A stretch of 49,103 bases of DNA from assembly GCA_020053105.1 (NCBI GenBank), contig JAGVNU010000090.1, positions 1 to 49,103 of the forward strand. Reading direction: 5' to 3'. The notes beneath the pieces were generated by a model. The model had not been told where the DNA came from. It worked only from the letters and a program-made list of their open reading frames with translations, and made no database searches. Shown piece by piece: positions 25,156 through 35,525 of the stretch. The position numbers and the translations under genes were made by a program. Each line of letters opens with the position of its first letter. The first letter of the stretch is position 1. The stretch is from Thermodesulfovibrionia bacterium (GTDB lineage Bacteria > Nitrospirota > Thermodesulfovibrionia > UBA6902).

Positions 25156-26919
25156 ATGACTAATGAACGGATAAAAATACTGCTCGTGGATGATGATGAG
25201 GATGATTACCTTCTGACAAAAGACCTCTTCTCCCAGATCAGCAACTTATCATATGATCTTGAATGGATATCATCCTATTGCGACGCGCTGAAGGTGCTCA
25301 GCGGGTGCAAGTTCGATATTTGTCTGTTCGATTACAGGCTCGGTGAATATACCGGACTGGACCTCCTGCGGGAGGCGGTAAGCGCCGGATGCAAAGCGCC
25401 TATTATATTATTAACAGGTCAGGGGGACAACGGCATAGATATAGAAGCCATCAAGAGGGGGGCGTCGGATTATCTGAACAAGTCGGAGATAACCTCCCAA
25501 CTGCTGGAGAGAGCGGTCCGCTATGCCATCGAGCGCAAGCGCACGGAGGAAAGAATCGTCCATATGGCGTATTACGACGGTCTGACCAATCTGCCTAACC
25601 GTTCCCTGTTTCTCGACCGTCTGAGTCAGGCGCTTGCTCACTCAAGCCGCTACAAGGACAGCTGCGCCCTCCTGTTTATCGATCTTGATAATTTCAAACG
25701 GATAAATGACACGCTTGATCACCGTACAGGTGACCTGCTGCTCCAGGGCGTCGCCGAACGGCTAAACAGCTTTGTCCGGTCTGCGGATACTATAGCCCGT
25801 CACAGGGTCAGGGCGCTGGCCAGTACCGTGGCCCGGCTGGGGGGGGATGAATTTACCGTACTTCTGACCGAGATCCATTCCATGCAGGACGCGGCAAAGG
25901 TGTCACAGCGCATACTGTATTCACTCAGCAATCCATTCCACCTTGACGGTCATGAGGTATTCATAACAGCCAGCATAGGGATAGCCCTCTATCCGGCAGA
26001 CGGCGAGGACATAGACACCCTCATAAAAAATGCCGATACAGCCATGTATCACGCAAAGAACAACGGCAAAAACCACTTTCAGTTTTATAAATTCTCCATG
26101 AACTCGACCGCGCTGGAAAGGCTTAATATGGAAAACGATCTCAGGCGGGCGATCACCGGCAACGAACTGTCGCTTTTGTACCAGCCGAGGATAAATATCG
26201 GCAGCGGGACCATAGTAGGCGCCGAGGCCCTTATCCGCTGGCAGCATCCTGAACTGGGCCTGATCTCACCGGCCCGTTTTATTCCCCTTGCCGAAGAAAC
26301 CGGCCTTATCATTCCGATCGGAGAGTGGGTCCTCAAGACAGCCTGCAGACAGAAAAGAGAATGGCATAGAAAAGACCCTGTGCATGCCCCGGTCTCCGTT
26401 TCAGTAAACATCTCCGGCCATCAGTTCAGCCAGGGGAACCTGGTAAATATCATGGAAAAAATACTGGTGGACACCGGGCTTGATCCCTCCTGCCTTGAGC
26501 TGGAGATTACTGAAAGTGTGATAATGAAAAACGCGGATTCAACAGTTGCCCTGCTGCACAAACTGAAAGACATGGGAGTAAAGCTTTCAATGGATGACTT
26601 CGGCACCGGCTATTCTTCATTCAACTATTTAAAACGTTTCCCCCTGGACATTATAAAGATCGACCGGTCCTTCATTAAAGACATAACCAACAGCCCCAGA
26701 GACGCGGCTATCATCAAGGCAATGATTGTAATGGCCCATACGCTTGAAATGAAAGTGGTGGCCGAGGGAGTGGAGACCGAGGAACAGTTGAGCTTGCTGC
26801 AGGACATGGGGTGCGATGAAATGCAGGGTTTCCTTCTGTGCCGTCCGCTTCCCGCGGAACACGTGCACGAGTTTCTGGAAATCTGGGACGGGATGCTAAT
26901 AAATAATGAAAAACCATAA
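25156..26919 (+). CDS. REC-GGDEF-EAL cyclic-di-GMP turnover protein
   Basis: Domains in the 587-residue protein are REC (about 5-125, Asp59 in ICLFDYRLG), GGDEF (about 140-305) and EAL (about 320-580). GGDEF is intact at about 233-237. The EAL catalytic set is complete: EALIRW, NISGHQ, ELEITES, DDFGTGYSS, KIDRSF, AEGVET, QGF. Both synthesis and hydrolysis of c-di-GMP are therefore possible. There is an oddity: about 13 extra residues (HRVRALASTVAR) sit between RSADTIAR and LGGDEF. They move the RxxD inhibitory site (RSAD) away from its usual place five residues before the active loop. A PilZ protein overlaps its end by 14 bases. Confidence 0.93.
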   Translation: MTNERIKILLVDDDEDDYLLTKDLFSQISNLSYDLEWISSYCDALKVLSGCKFDICLFDYRLGEYTGLDLLREAVSAGCKAPIILLTGQGDNGIDIEAIKRGASDYLNKSEITSQLLERAVRYAIERKRTEERIVHMAYYDGLTNLPNRSLFLDRLSQALAHSSRYKDSCALLFIDLDNFKRINDTLDHRTGDLLLQGVAERLNSFVRSADTIARHRVRALASTVARLGGDEFTVLLTEIHSMQDAAKVSQRILYSLSNPFHLDGHEVFITASIGIALYPADGEDIDTLIKNADTAMYHAKNNGKNHFQFYKFSMNSTALERLNMENDLRRAITGNELSLLYQPRINIGSGTIVGAEALIRWQHPELGLISPARFIPLAEETGLIIPIGEWVLKTACRQKREWHRKDPVHAPVSVSVNISGHQFSQGNLVNIMEKILVDTGLDPSCLELEITESVIMKNADSTVALLHKLKDMGVKLSMDDFGTGYSSFNYLKRFPLDIIKIDRSFIKDITNSPRDAAIIKAMIVMAHTLEMKVVAEGVETEEQLSLLQDMGCDEMQGFLLCRPLPAEHVHEFLEIWDGMLINNEKP

Positions 26920-27250
26920 CGAGTTGGACAGGAGAAGCCATAAACGCTTTGTCATCACCTTAAACGCGAAAGTAATTGTTGGCGGTAAAAGCTACGCAGG
27001 CGTGATAGGCAACGTGTCTGAAGAAGGCGTATCATCTACCATCACGACATACATTAAAACAGATGACCAGTTTGCTCCCCATAAAATCATCCAGCTGGTT
27101 TTTGATTTGCCGTCGGGTGACGAGGTAAATCTGGATTGTGAAATCAGGTGGTATCTGAGGCCCAGAGAACATGCGTCGAACCTGATCCTGGGCCTGTACA
27201 TAGTAGACCCTCCTTCAAAATACACGGAATGGATCAACCGCTTCAGGTAA
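26906..27250 (+). CDS. PilZ-domain cyclic-di-GMP-binding protein
   Basis: The 114-residue single PilZ domain has both ligand motifs: RxxxR (residues 10-14, RSHKR) near the N terminus and NxSxxG (GNVSEEG) about 25 residues later. PilZ proteins bind c-di-GMP and act on pilus, flagellar or polysaccharide machinery. It starts within the end of the GGDEF-EAL gene, so the c-di-GMP enzyme and a receptor are made together. The chain ends the first transcription block; a gap of 186 bases follows. Confidence 0.88.
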   Translation: MKNHNELDRRSHKRFVITLNAKVIVGGKSYAGVIGNVSEEGVSSTITTYIKTDDQFAPHKIIQLVFDLPSGDEVNLDCEIRWYLRPREHASNLILGLYIVDPPSKYTEWINRFR

Positions 27251-27289
27251 CCCCGGAGAGGTTTCCTTATTACCAGCCAATATATATAG

Positions 27290-27424
27290 CATCATCAGGG
27301 CCGACTGCCTTCAATTCTCAAGATTGATTCCAATTTATCCGATAAATATATAACGTATTTTCCCATTGATGACAGCGCATATGATCCGATCAGAGACATG
27401 AAGAAACTGATTAATGGACATTAG
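27290..27424 (+). pseudogene. possible C-terminal gene fragment
   Basis: A 44-codon open frame without ATG, beginning after a TAG at 27287-27289, ends with KYITYFPIDDSAYDPIRDM and a TAG at 27422-27424. The pattern looks protein-coding and resembles C-termini of periplasmic substrate-binding proteins, but I cannot name the family securely. It may be a relic left by deletion of a sensor gene. It may also be chance. Confidence 0.3.
27324..27352 (+). promoter_or_regulatory. putative promoter before the 27.4-39.8 kb signalling operon
   Basis: TTGATT (27324-27329) and TATATA (27347-27352) are separated by exactly 17 bases. They lie 85 bases before the GTG start of the kinase at 27437, in the only sizeable gap upstream of an otherwise continuous 12-kb gene chain. 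Motif match only. Confidence 0.45.
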
Positions 27425-27436
27425 GACGGTTAAGTA

Positions 27437-30400
27437 GTGAAGTTATTCAGACTTAAATTAGGCCATAAATTTTTAGCGGGGACTTTGGGGACAATCCTTC
27501 TGCTGGGGTTGCTGCTGATTGTTTTTATAAGATCGGCATTGACCCAGAAACTCATATTGGAGATACAGGAAAAGGGCATATACATAGCAAAACACCTCGC
27601 CGATGCAAGTGTTGGCCCCCTGTTGAAGGACCAAACAGGCAATCTTCAGTTGATGATCGATGAACTGACCTCGGACAGTGATGTGGAATATGTATTTATA
27701 CGGGACACTCACGAAGGAATCCCTGCGTCTACGTTCAAAGACGGCTTCCCTGCAGACTTGAAAGACATAAACATTCCCGATTCCTCGCAGGAATACGGCA
27801 TGAAATCTTACAAGTCCGAAGGGGTGAACATGTATGACATAGCCGTTCCGATAATGAAAGGCGAACTCGGGACCGTGCATGTAGGAATATCCGAGGCCTT
27901 TATCAGGGGAAGCGTTGCCGATATTATCAGCCTGATCCTGGAAATAGTGGCCGGGATATTGGTCCTTGGGACCGTGGCAGCGATTATTTTCGCACGGAGA
28001 GTGACAAAACCCCTTTCAGAGCTTGTCGAAACGTCAAAAAAAATAGGCGGCGGTAATTTTGATATAAAAGTTATTGTCAGGACAGATGATGAACTCGGAC
28101 AACTGGGACTGACCTTCAATACGATGGTCGATCATTTGAAGGACACGACTGTTTCAAGGGACGAATTGAAAAGATCTTATGAATTCACCAAAACAGTGCT
28201 TAACAGCATGAACGACTCCGTGTCTATTATCGATGTAGGCACTTTCAGGATAATCGGGGTCAACACAATTTTCCTGAAGGAATTCGGAGTTGAAGAAGCG
28301 GAAGTTATAGGTAAAACATGTTATGAAGTGACCCATAAGCAGCTCCATCCCTGCGCGCCCCCCCATGATATATGCCCGCTCATGGAAACAATGAATACCG
28401 GGAAGTACTCGCACGCCGAACACAGGCACTATACAAAAGACGGTGACATAAGGTATGTGGAAGTCTCTACCTCTCCTATATTTGATAACAGCGGCAGACT
28501 CATTCAGGTCGTACATGTTTCAAATGACGTTACTGACCGGAAGATGATAGAAGAGAGACTGCTGGCGGAAGGTGACAGGGCGCAGAATTACCTGGACATT
28601 GCGGGGGTCATGCTGCTGGCGATTGATGCAGACCGGAAGGTCACACTTATAAACAAAAAGGGGTGCGATATTCTGGGTCATGAAGAAAGCGACGTTGTCG
28701 GGAAAAACTGGTTTGATAATTTCATCCCTGAAAGATCGAGAGACGAAGCAAAAGCCGCTTTTGACAGGCTGATGACCGGTGAAATGACGTCTGCCGGATA
28801 TTTTGAAAATTTCGTATTGACTCATTATGGCACGGAAAAAATCATTGCCTGGCAAAATACCATACTGAGGGACCACAGAGGCAATGTCATCGGTACGCTA
28901 AGCTCCGGAGAGGACATAACTAAACGCAGGCAGGCGGAGGCCGAAGTGGCCCGGAACCAGGAGGAGCTGATTAACAATCATGAGGCGTTAAACAAACTCT
29001 TCAGGGCAGTCGAGATCGCCAATAAAGAACAGCAGAAAATCATGGATTCGCTGGGGGACATTATCATACTCACCGACGACGAAGGGAAAATAAAGAGGAT
29101 AAACAGCGCCATAAGGAAATTTACGGATAAACCTTACCACGAAATCCTCGACCATATATGGGAAGAACTGATATATGAGAATGAACTGGAAGCCACCACT
29201 CTCTACGAAGGAAGGACCGAACTCCTGCACAAGCCGTCCCAAAAATGGTTCGAGCTTCAGGCCTATCCCTTTGAGTACGTCGAACTCGGGTTTTCCGGGA
29301 ATGTCATTACAATCCACGAAACAACGGAGATAAAAAAGATCACTGAGGAGCTTGAAAATTACAGCAAGAGGACGAATGAAGACCGTATGAAACTGCAAAA
29401 TGCCCTTGACCAGATATCCGCGCTTATGCAGAACGTCGCCAGACAAACAGACACAAGCATCAGACTTACCAGCGATAATCTGAAGAAATGCTATGAAGTA
29501 AAGAATTGCTCCACAAAAGACTGCGCGTGTTACGGGAAAGGACCCATGCGGTGCTGGCAGGTTGCAGGGACTTTTTGCGGCGGGAAAGTCCAGGGGTCCT
29601 TTGCGCACAAGTACAATAACTGCTCTGGGTGCGAGGTATTCAAAGAAGCCACGCAAGATCCCTTTTACCAGATAGGCGAGCACTTTAACAATATGATGCA
29701 TGTCCTTGAGGTAAAAAGCCGGGAGCTTGAGGATGCATATTCGGAGCTCAAGAACACCCAGGCACAGATACTCCAGCGCGAAAAAATGGCCTCCATCGGC
29801 CAGCTTGCGGCTGGTGTGGCGCACGAGATCAACAACCCCACCGGGTTCATAATGAGCAACCTCGGTACCCTCGGCAAATACGTTGACAAGCTGACAGAGT
29901 ATATCAATGCCCAGTCCCTTGCCCTGGAGTCCATAAAAGCGGAAGAATTATCGGCGGGGCTGAAAGAAACCAGGAAAAAGCTGAAACTCGATTACGTAAT
30001 CGGGGATGTCGGACAGCTTATTCAGGAGTCGATCGACGGGGCCGAGAGGATAAAAAAGATAGTCCAGAACCTCAAGAACTTTTCAAGGGTCGACCAGGCG
30101 GAGTATAAGGCCGCCGACATCAATGAGTGCATTGAAAGCACATTAAACATAGTCTGGAACGAGCTGAAATACAAAACAACGGTAGAGAAAGAATATGGCT
30201 CTCTGCCTCTTATCAAATGCTATCCGCAGCAGCTAAACCAGATATTTATGAACCTTCTTGTCAATGCGGCCCAGGCGATAGAGAAGCAGGGGACCATAAA
30301 AATAAAGACATGGAACGGGAACGGGGACGGGACGGTAAACATCTCTATATCGGACACCGGAAGCGGGATACCAGAGGACAAGTTAGATAAGATCTTCGAT

Positions 30401-30565
30401 CCGTTTTTTACCACTAAACCGGTCGGCAAAGGCACGGGTCTCGGGCTGAGCATTGTCTATGACATTGTAAAGAAACACAAGGGAGACATTCGGGTGGAAA
30501 GCACGGTTGGAAGCGGCACGGCATTTACAATAAAGATACCCGTTGTGGAGGAACCACAGCATTGA
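27437..30565 (+). CDS. multi-PAS membrane histidine kinase with two-CW cysteine domain
   Basis: The 1042-residue kinase has TM1 (about 12-32), a periplasmic sensor (33-165), TM2 (about 167-187) and HAMP. Three PAS domains follow (about 250-375, 385-505, 520-640); the first carries cysteines (CYEVTH..PC....CPL) suggestive of a metal or redox site. Next comes a Cys-rich two-CW-type module (about 683-735: [31 protein letters not shown]). HisKA (His796 in GVAHEINNP) and HATPase ([17 protein letters not shown]) end it. The start is GTG with TAGGACGG upstream. Its C-terminal 400 residues are nearly duplicated in the next gene, which overlaps its stop by 4 bases. It may sense redox or metal signals (inference). 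Confidence 0.92.
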   Translation: MKLFRLKLGHKFLAGTLGTILLLGLLLIVFIRSALTQKLILEIQEKGIYIAKHLADASVGPLLKDQTGNLQLMIDELTSDSDVEYVFIRDTHEGIPASTFKDGFPADLKDINIPDSSQEYGMKSYKSEGVNMYDIAVPIMKGELGTVHVGISEAFIRGSVADIISLILEIVAGILVLGTVAAIIFARRVTKPLSELVETSKKIGGGNFDIKVIVRTDDELGQLGLTFNTMVDHLKDTTVSRDELKRSYEFTKTVLNSMNDSVSIIDVGTFRIIGVNTIFLKEFGVEEAEVIGKTCYEVTHKQLHPCAPPHDICPLMETMNTGKYSHAEHRHYTKDGDIRYVEVSTSPIFDNSGRLIQVVHVSNDVTDRKMIEERLLAEGDRAQNYLDIAGVMLLAIDADRKVTLINKKGCDILGHEESDVVGKNWFDNFIPERSRDEAKAAFDRLMTGEMTSAGYFENFVLTHYGTEKIIAWQNTILRDHRGNVIGTLSSGEDITKRRQAEAEVARNQEELINNHEALNKLFRAVEIANKEQQKIMDSLGDIIILTDDEGKIKRINSAIRKFTDKPYHEILDHIWEELIYENELEATTLYEGRTELLHKPSQKWFELQAYPFEYVELGFSGNVITIHETTEIKKITEELENYSKRTNEDRMKLQNALDQISALMQNVARQTDTSIRLTSDNLKKCYEVKNCSTKDCACYGKGPMRCWQVAGTFCGGKVQGSFAHKYNNCSGCEVFKEATQDPFYQIGEHFNNMMHVLEVKSRELEDAYSELKNTQAQILQREKMASIGQLAAGVAHEINNPTGFIMSNLGTLGKYVDKLTEYINAQSLALESIKAEELSAGLKETRKKLKLDYVIGDVGQLIQESIDGAERIKKIVQNLKNFSRVDQAEYKAADINECIESTLNIVWNELKYKTTVEKEYGSLPLIKCYPQQLNQIFMNLLVNAAQAIEKQGTIKIKTWNGNGDGTVNISISDTGSGIPEDKLDKIFDPFFTTKPVGKGTGLGLSIVYDIVKKHKGDIRVESTVGSGTAFTIKIPVVEEPQH

Positions 30566-32670
30566 GCAAGCAAACCGGCACAGATACTCTCAGCAGCGCT
30601 CAGAAATCCAGAGAGCAGCTTATAGCTGAAGTGGGGGCATTACAAAGCCGGATTGAGGAACACAAATGCATGGAAGATGCACTACGGTCATCAGAAGAAT
30701 ACTTCCGTTCATTTATTGAAAGCTCCCAGGACTGTATGTGCAACATTTCCGTTGACGGGCTTTATATGAGTATGAACCCGACAGGCTGTATTCTCAACGG
30801 CATTGACTGCCAGGAAGATATTATCGGCACCGGCTTTACGGAAAATATTTCAGAAAACAGGGAGGCAGTTGAAAAAGCCCTCGCACAGGCCGCAAAAGGA
30901 GAGAAGGTCTCCGTTCAGTTTCAAACTGTCAATAAAAAGGGGAGCGAGATGTGGTGGGACTCGAAATTAACTCCTGTAGCGGACATTGACGGCAGTATCA
31001 AGAGCATCCTGCTGGTTTCAAGAGATATAAGCGAATATAAGAAAATGGAGGAGTCTCTGATCCAGGCGCAAGAAATGCTCATTAAAGAACATGATGAATT
31101 AAGCCTGTTGTTCAGGGAGGTGGAAGCAGGAAGAAGGGAATGGGAAAACACAATGGATTGTGTCGGAGATATTTTAATATTAACCGACATGGAGGGAAGG
31201 ATCAAAAGATACAATAAGCCCCTTTCACTGTTAACAAATAAATCCATGGAAGAACTCATCGGACAAGACTGGGAATCCGTAATGAGTGGCTACGGGCTGG
31301 AAACCGTAACTTTTTATGCGGGAAGCATAGAGCTCCACCACAAACCTACACGGAGATGGTTCACTCTAAGTTCATATCCGTTTAAGGACAGCAGCACGGA
31401 ATTTGCGGGCGCAGTCATAACGCTGCACGAAACTACGGAAGTTAAGCAGATAACTGAAGAGCTGGAGCAATCCAACAGGAAAATAGAAAAAAACAGGGAA
31501 AAGCTTCAAACAGCCCTTAATGAGATCTCCGGCCTCATCCAGAATGTTACCACACGCACTGATACAAGCATCCGGCTTGACAATCCCAATCTGAAAATAT
31601 GCTATGAATTAAAAAAATGCGCCAAAAAAGACTGCCCGTGCTATGGGAAAGAGGCCACGAGATGCTGGCAGGCTGCAGGCACTTTCTGCGGCGGCCAAGT
31701 TCAGGGAGTGTTTGCGCAAAAATATGGGAACTGCCTGGCATGCGAAGTGTACAAAGAAGCTACATCAGATCCCATATACCAGATAGGCGAACAGTTCAAC
31801 AACATGATGCATGTGCTTGAAGTCAGAAGCCGCGAACTTGAGAATGCATATTCGGAGCTGAAGGCCACCCAGGCGCAGATACTGCAAAGGGAAAAAATGG
31901 CCTCCATCGGACAGCTTGCCGCAGGTGTGGCCCATGAAATCAATAATCCCATGGGCTTTATCACCAGCAACCTGGGCACCCTCGAAAAATATACACACAA
32001 ATTTACTGCCTATATTGATGCCCAGTCCGAGGCGCTGGCCTCTTTTGAATCAGAGGAAGTTACGGCAAAGCTTAAAGACATCCGCAATAAATTGAAGCTG
32101 GATTACGTCTGTGAAGATATAGGAAAATTAATAGAGGAGTCACAGGAAGGCGCTGAACGCGTGAAAAAAATCGTCCAGAACCTCAAGACCTTCTCCAGAG
32201 TGGACCAGGCGGAATATAAACCCGCTGATATCAATGAGTGCATAGAAAGCACATTAAACATCGTCTGGAACGAGTTGAAATACAAAACCACGGTGGAGAA
32301 AGAATATGGAGAGCTTCCTCCGGTCAAATGCTACCCGCAGCAGCTGAACCAGGTATTTATGAACCTCATGGTCAATGCAGCGCAAGCGATAGAAAAGCAG
32401 GGGGTCATAAAAATAAAGACGTGGAACGCAGACGGGGCGATACATATATCGATATCGGACACGGGCAGCGGCATCCCCGAAGACAAACTTAGCAAGATCT
32501 TCGATCCATTCTTTACAACAAAGCCTGTCGGCCAGGGGACCGGCCTCGGATTGAGCATAACTTATGACATAGTCAAAAAACATAAAGGGGAGATAAGCGT
32601 TGAAAGCGAAGTCGGAAAGGGGACTGTTTTTAATATAAGAATTCCAGTCACGGAGGATAAGCAGGAATGA
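30562..32670 (+). CDS. cytoplasmic PAS-PAS-two-CW histidine kinase
   Basis: The 702-residue kinase has no membrane segment. After a short coiled coil it carries PAS (about 45-165), a second PAS (about 195-305), the two-CW cysteine module (about 340-400: [31 protein letters not shown]), HisKA with His458 in GVAHEINNP, and HATPase. From the second PAS on it mirrors the upstream kinase, indicating tandem duplication with a swapped sensor. The start is TTG at 30562, overlapping the previous TGA. The following regulator overlaps by 4 bases. It is probably the soluble partner kinase for the REC proteins downstream. Confidence 0.9.
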   Translation: MSKQTGTDTLSSAQKSREQLIAEVGALQSRIEEHKCMEDALRSSEEYFRSFIESSQDCMCNISVDGLYMSMNPTGCILNGIDCQEDIIGTGFTENISENREAVEKALAQAAKGEKVSVQFQTVNKKGSEMWWDSKLTPVADIDGSIKSILLVSRDISEYKKMEESLIQAQEMLIKEHDELSLLFREVEAGRREWENTMDCVGDILILTDMEGRIKRYNKPLSLLTNKSMEELIGQDWESVMSGYGLETVTFYAGSIELHHKPTRRWFTLSSYPFKDSSTEFAGAVITLHETTEVKQITEELEQSNRKIEKNREKLQTALNEISGLIQNVTTRTDTSIRLDNPNLKICYELKKCAKKDCPCYGKEATRCWQAAGTFCGGQVQGVFAQKYGNCLACEVYKEATSDPIYQIGEQFNNMMHVLEVRSRELENAYSELKATQAQILQREKMASIGQLAAGVAHEINNPMGFITSNLGTLEKYTHKFTAYIDAQSEALASFESEEVTAKLKDIRNKLKLDYVCEDIGKLIEESQEGAERVKKIVQNLKTFSRVDQAEYKPADINECIESTLNIVWNELKYKTTVEKEYGELPPVKCYPQQLNQVFMNLMVNAAQAIEKQGVIKIKTWNADGAIHISISDTGSGIPEDKLSKIFDPFFTTKPVGQGTGLGLSITYDIVKKHKGEISVESEVGKGTVFNIRIPVTEDKQE

Positions 32671-33491
32671 ATGAAGACGTAAAGATATTGTGTGTAGATG
32701 ATGAAAAAAGTGTTCTCAAATCTTTAGAGAGGCTTTTTCTTGATACGGATTATGAAATTTTAACGGCGATGTCCGGGGACGAAGGACTCGAGCTGCTCAG
32801 GAACTCAGGGCAGATCCAACTGGTTGTATCAGACTTCAGAATGCCTAAGATGAACGGTGTTGACTTTCTCAAGGAAGTCTATAAATACTGGCCTGACACT
32901 GTGAGGATTGTGCTTTCGGGATATGCCGACACTGCAGCAATAGTCGAGGCCATTAATGAAGGCAAAATATATAAGTTCATACCAAAACCATGGAATGATG
33001 ATGAACTGAAAATTACAATATCCCATGCCCTTGAACATTACTTTACTAAACAGAGGAATATTGAGCTTGCAGTGCAGCTTGAAAAGGCGAATACGGAACT
33101 TATTGAAATAAATTCCAGCCTCGAGAAACTTGTAGAGGAAAGAACATCCGAACTATCGCTTCAGAACAGGATACTGACCGCCTCTCAAAATATCCTCGAT
33201 GCGCTTCCTGTCGGCGTTGTAGGCATTGACCCGGAAGGATTAATAGTGCAGTGCAACAAGAAGGGCCTGGAGATTTTCAGACTGGATGAAGGCAATATCC
33301 TGGGCATGGACAGAAGAGATTCCCTCCCGGAAAATATAAATAATTTAGTCGAAGATATTATCAGGGAAAAAACACTTACTGCTCATATTGCAGATAACGG
33401 CTCTCATATCTCGGTCAAAGGGGTATACATGCAACACTCAAGCGGACAGGAAGGGATCATTCTCGTACTTGACGCCGGGGAAAAACCGTAA
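32667..33491 (+). CDS. REC-PAS response regulator
   Basis: The 274-residue protein has an RpfG-type REC (1-125; Asp56 in VVSDFRMPKMNG; KPWNDDELK after beta5), a coiled coil (about 130-165, LEKLVEERTSEL) and a PAS domain (about 172-265, ILDALPVGVVGID). There is no kinase or DNA-binding output. The PAS ends the protein, so it may bind a partner or a ligand and act as a relay. It overlaps both neighbours (ATGA and TAATG junctions). Its REC resembles those at 33491, 36828 and 39278, all with the KPW signature. Confidence 0.85.
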   Translation: MNEDVKILCVDDEKSVLKSLERLFLDTDYEILTAMSGDEGLELLRNSGQIQLVVSDFRMPKMNGVDFLKEVYKYWPDTVRIVLSGYADTAAIVEAINEGKIYKFIPKPWNDDELKITISHALEHYFTKQRNIELAVQLEKANTELIEINSSLEKLVEERTSELSLQNRILTASQNILDALPVGVVGIDPEGLIVQCNKKGLEIFRLDEGNILGMDRRDSLPENINNLVEDIIREKTLTAHIADNGSHISVKGVYMQHSSGQEGIILVLDAGEKP

Positions 33492-34825
33492 TGGAAACAG
33501 CAAATGAAATAAAATCCGAGGCGCCGATGGAGATCCTCTTTGTCGATGATGAAGTGAACGTCCTCCACTCATTAAGACGCCTGTTTATGGATGAAGATTA
33601 TGAAATCCTCGTTGCAAATTCAGGAGAAGAGGCGCTCGAAATTCTTAAGGTAAATTCCCAAATAGGCCTCATCGTCTCGGACCAGAGAATGCCGGGACTG
33701 ACAGGTGTTGATTTCCTTGAACAGGCAAAAGAGATTGTCCCGGATGCGCTGAGGATACTGCTGACAGGTTATGCCGACATTAATGCCGTGGCAGATGCAA
33801 TAAACAGGGGCGGGGCCTACAGGTACGTAACTAAGCCCTGGAAGGACGAGGAGCTTTTACAGGTCATAGGTGAGGCGGCACAGCATTATTCACTCAGAAA
33901 AGAAAACAAACGGCTTAATGAAATTGTAAAAAAGCAGAACCTGGAACTTAAGAACTGGAATTCCCAGCTTGAGTTTTTTGTACAGGAACAGACCCTTGAA
34001 ATACAGAAAAAAAACAAGGAACTGGAGGGTCTGAATGAGAACCTGAAGAGAAATTTCAAGAACTCCATCCGCGCCTTCTCAAGCCTCCTGGAACTCCGGG
34101 ACAGGAAAACCGGATCTCATTCAAAAAATGTTGCGGAGTTCTCAGTAAAGATAGCGAGGGACATGAACTTGCCTGAAAAGGACAGGGAAACGATTACTGT
34201 TGCAGCGCTCTTGCATGACATCGGGAAAATAGGCATCCCCGATGCGCTGCTTCTGAGGGATTTTGACGATATGGACAAGGGAGCAAAGAAGGAATTCATG
34301 CTGCATTCGGTAAGGGGACAGGCCGCGGTCGATTCAGTTGAAGACCTGAGACCTGCCGGGATTTTAATAAGGCACCACCATGAATGGCTCAACGGACACG
34401 GCTATCCGGACGGGCTTTCAGGAGGTAAAATCCCGATAGGCGCACGGATTATTGCAGTCGCTGATTTTATAGATAATACTATCAGGGAACTGGACAGGGA
34501 CGGCGCATTTGAAATAGCGCTGGACAAAGTCAGAAACTGGCTGGGCACACGGTTTGATTCCCAATTATATCCGCACATTGAAAAAGAGATTAAAGGCGTC
34601 TATTCAAAAATACTTCCTCAAGGCAAGATCAGGATGCTTGAGGTAGAGCTTAATGTAAACGATATTAAGGAAGGGATGATACTTTCACGGGACGTGAATA
34701 GCGGAACAGGGCTTATCCTCCTGTCCAGGGGGACCATTCTGAACACGAAAAGCATTTTGGCCCTCAGGCGTTATTATCAGCTTGATCCGTCAAGGACCGG
34801 CATATTCGTGGCAGTGGAAAGATAA
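33491..34825 (+). CDS. REC-HD-GYP cyclic-di-GMP phosphodiesterase
   Basis: The 444-residue protein is RpfG-like. REC (about 14-135, Asp64 in IVSDQRMPGL) is followed by a coiled coil, then HD-GYP (about 195-375). The metal site includes HD at 242-243 (LLHDIGKIGIPD), HHH in IRHHHEWLNG and GHGYPDGLSGG. The usual [11 protein letters not shown] is altered to HHEWLNGHGYP, keeping the GYP triad. A further 70 residues at the C terminus (MLEVELNVNDIKEGMILSRD...) resemble the small domain often fused to HD regulators. It hydrolyses c-di-GMP, giving the island its second turnover enzyme. Start and stop abut neighbours directly. Confidence 0.92.
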   Translation: METANEIKSEAPMEILFVDDEVNVLHSLRRLFMDEDYEILVANSGEEALEILKVNSQIGLIVSDQRMPGLTGVDFLEQAKEIVPDALRILLTGYADINAVADAINRGGAYRYVTKPWKDEELLQVIGEAAQHYSLRKENKRLNEIVKKQNLELKNWNSQLEFFVQEQTLEIQKKNKELEGLNENLKRNFKNSIRAFSSLLELRDRKTGSHSKNVAEFSVKIARDMNLPEKDRETITVAALLHDIGKIGIPDALLLRDFDDMDKGAKKEFMLHSVRGQAAVDSVEDLRPAGILIRHHHEWLNGHGYPDGLSGGKIPIGARIIAVADFIDNTIRELDRDGAFEIALDKVRNWLGTRFDSQLYPHIEKEIKGVYSKILPQGKIRMLEVELNVNDIKEGMILSRDVNSGTGLILLSRGTILNTKSILALRRYYQLDPSRTGIFVAVER

Positions 34826-34826
34826 C

Positions 34827-35525
34827 ATGATTGAATACGACGAATTTGAAAATAAAATGGTGCTGAAACTCGTCTACTACGGCCCTGCCCTCTCCGGGAA
34901 GACAACCAACCTGCTCAGCCTTCACGATATACTGGACCAGGACGGAAGGGGGGACCTAACTGTCCTCGATACGAAGGACGACCGGACGATCTTTTTTGAT
35001 CTGCTGCCTTTTTTTCTTACTGCCCCGAGCGGGCTTAAAATCAAGCTTAAAGTATTTACCGTCCCCGGACAGGTCAAGCATGATGCAACCAGAAAGGCAG
35101 TACTCCAGAGGGCCGACGGCGTGGCCTTTATTGCCGACTCTCAATTGTCCGAAGAAACAAATAATTCTGAAAGCTTCAGTAATCTTGAAAAAAATCTGGA
35201 GTTTGTAGGGCTTGATATTGAAAAGTTACCTCTTGTCATACAGTTCAACAAGAGAGACTTAACGAATATCATTAACGAAGATGATATAACCCGAATCTGG
35301 GAGCCTACCGGCATTCCCGTGGTTTTGTCCTCGGCGCTTGCTGGACACGGTGTCGTTGAGACATTCCGCAGGCTAGTTGAGTTGACCTATGGCCACATTG
35401 ACAGGAAGTACCTGCTGGGCGCAAATCACGGTCTGGATAAAAACATGTTCATGCAGAAATTAACAGGGGGAACCGTAAACGATGCGGGATTCAAGGACAA
35501 CCGGCATATCGCTGCGGAATATTAA
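34827..35525 (+). CDS. MglA-like small GTPase
   Basis: MglA-type GTPases set cell polarity and control type IV pili and gliding. This 232-residue protein has the P-loop GPALSGKTT (19-27), the family switch region FTVPGQVKHDATRKAVLQRA, the strand GVAFIADSQ, the base-specificity motif NKRDL and SSALAGHG. It carries about 35 more C-terminal residues than classic MglA. ATG 34827 is chosen: it follows the previous stop by one base and gives the family N terminus; the longer frame from 34782 would overlap. No separate MglB (roadblock GAP) gene follows. Instead a histidine kinase starts at its stop codon (TAATG), suggesting direct regulation by that kinase. Confidence 0.9.
   Translation: MIEYDEFENKMVLKLVYYGPALSGKTTNLLSLHDILDQDGRGDLTVLDTKDDRTIFFDLLPFFLTAPSGLKIKLKVFTVPGQVKHDATRKAVLQRADGVAFIADSQLSEETNNSESFSNLEKNLEFVGLDIEKLPLVIQFNKRDLTNIINEDDITRIWEPTGIPVVLSSALAGHGVVETFRRLVELTYGHIDRKYLLGANHGLDKNMFMQKLTGGTVNDAGFKDNRHIAAEY

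Noticed and set aside
28988..29824. 278-codon open frame on the minus strand inside the multi-PAS kinase
   Set aside because: It is fully antisense to a kinase with intact domains, has no ribosome binding site, and is cysteine- and phenylalanine-rich as expected for a shadow frame.
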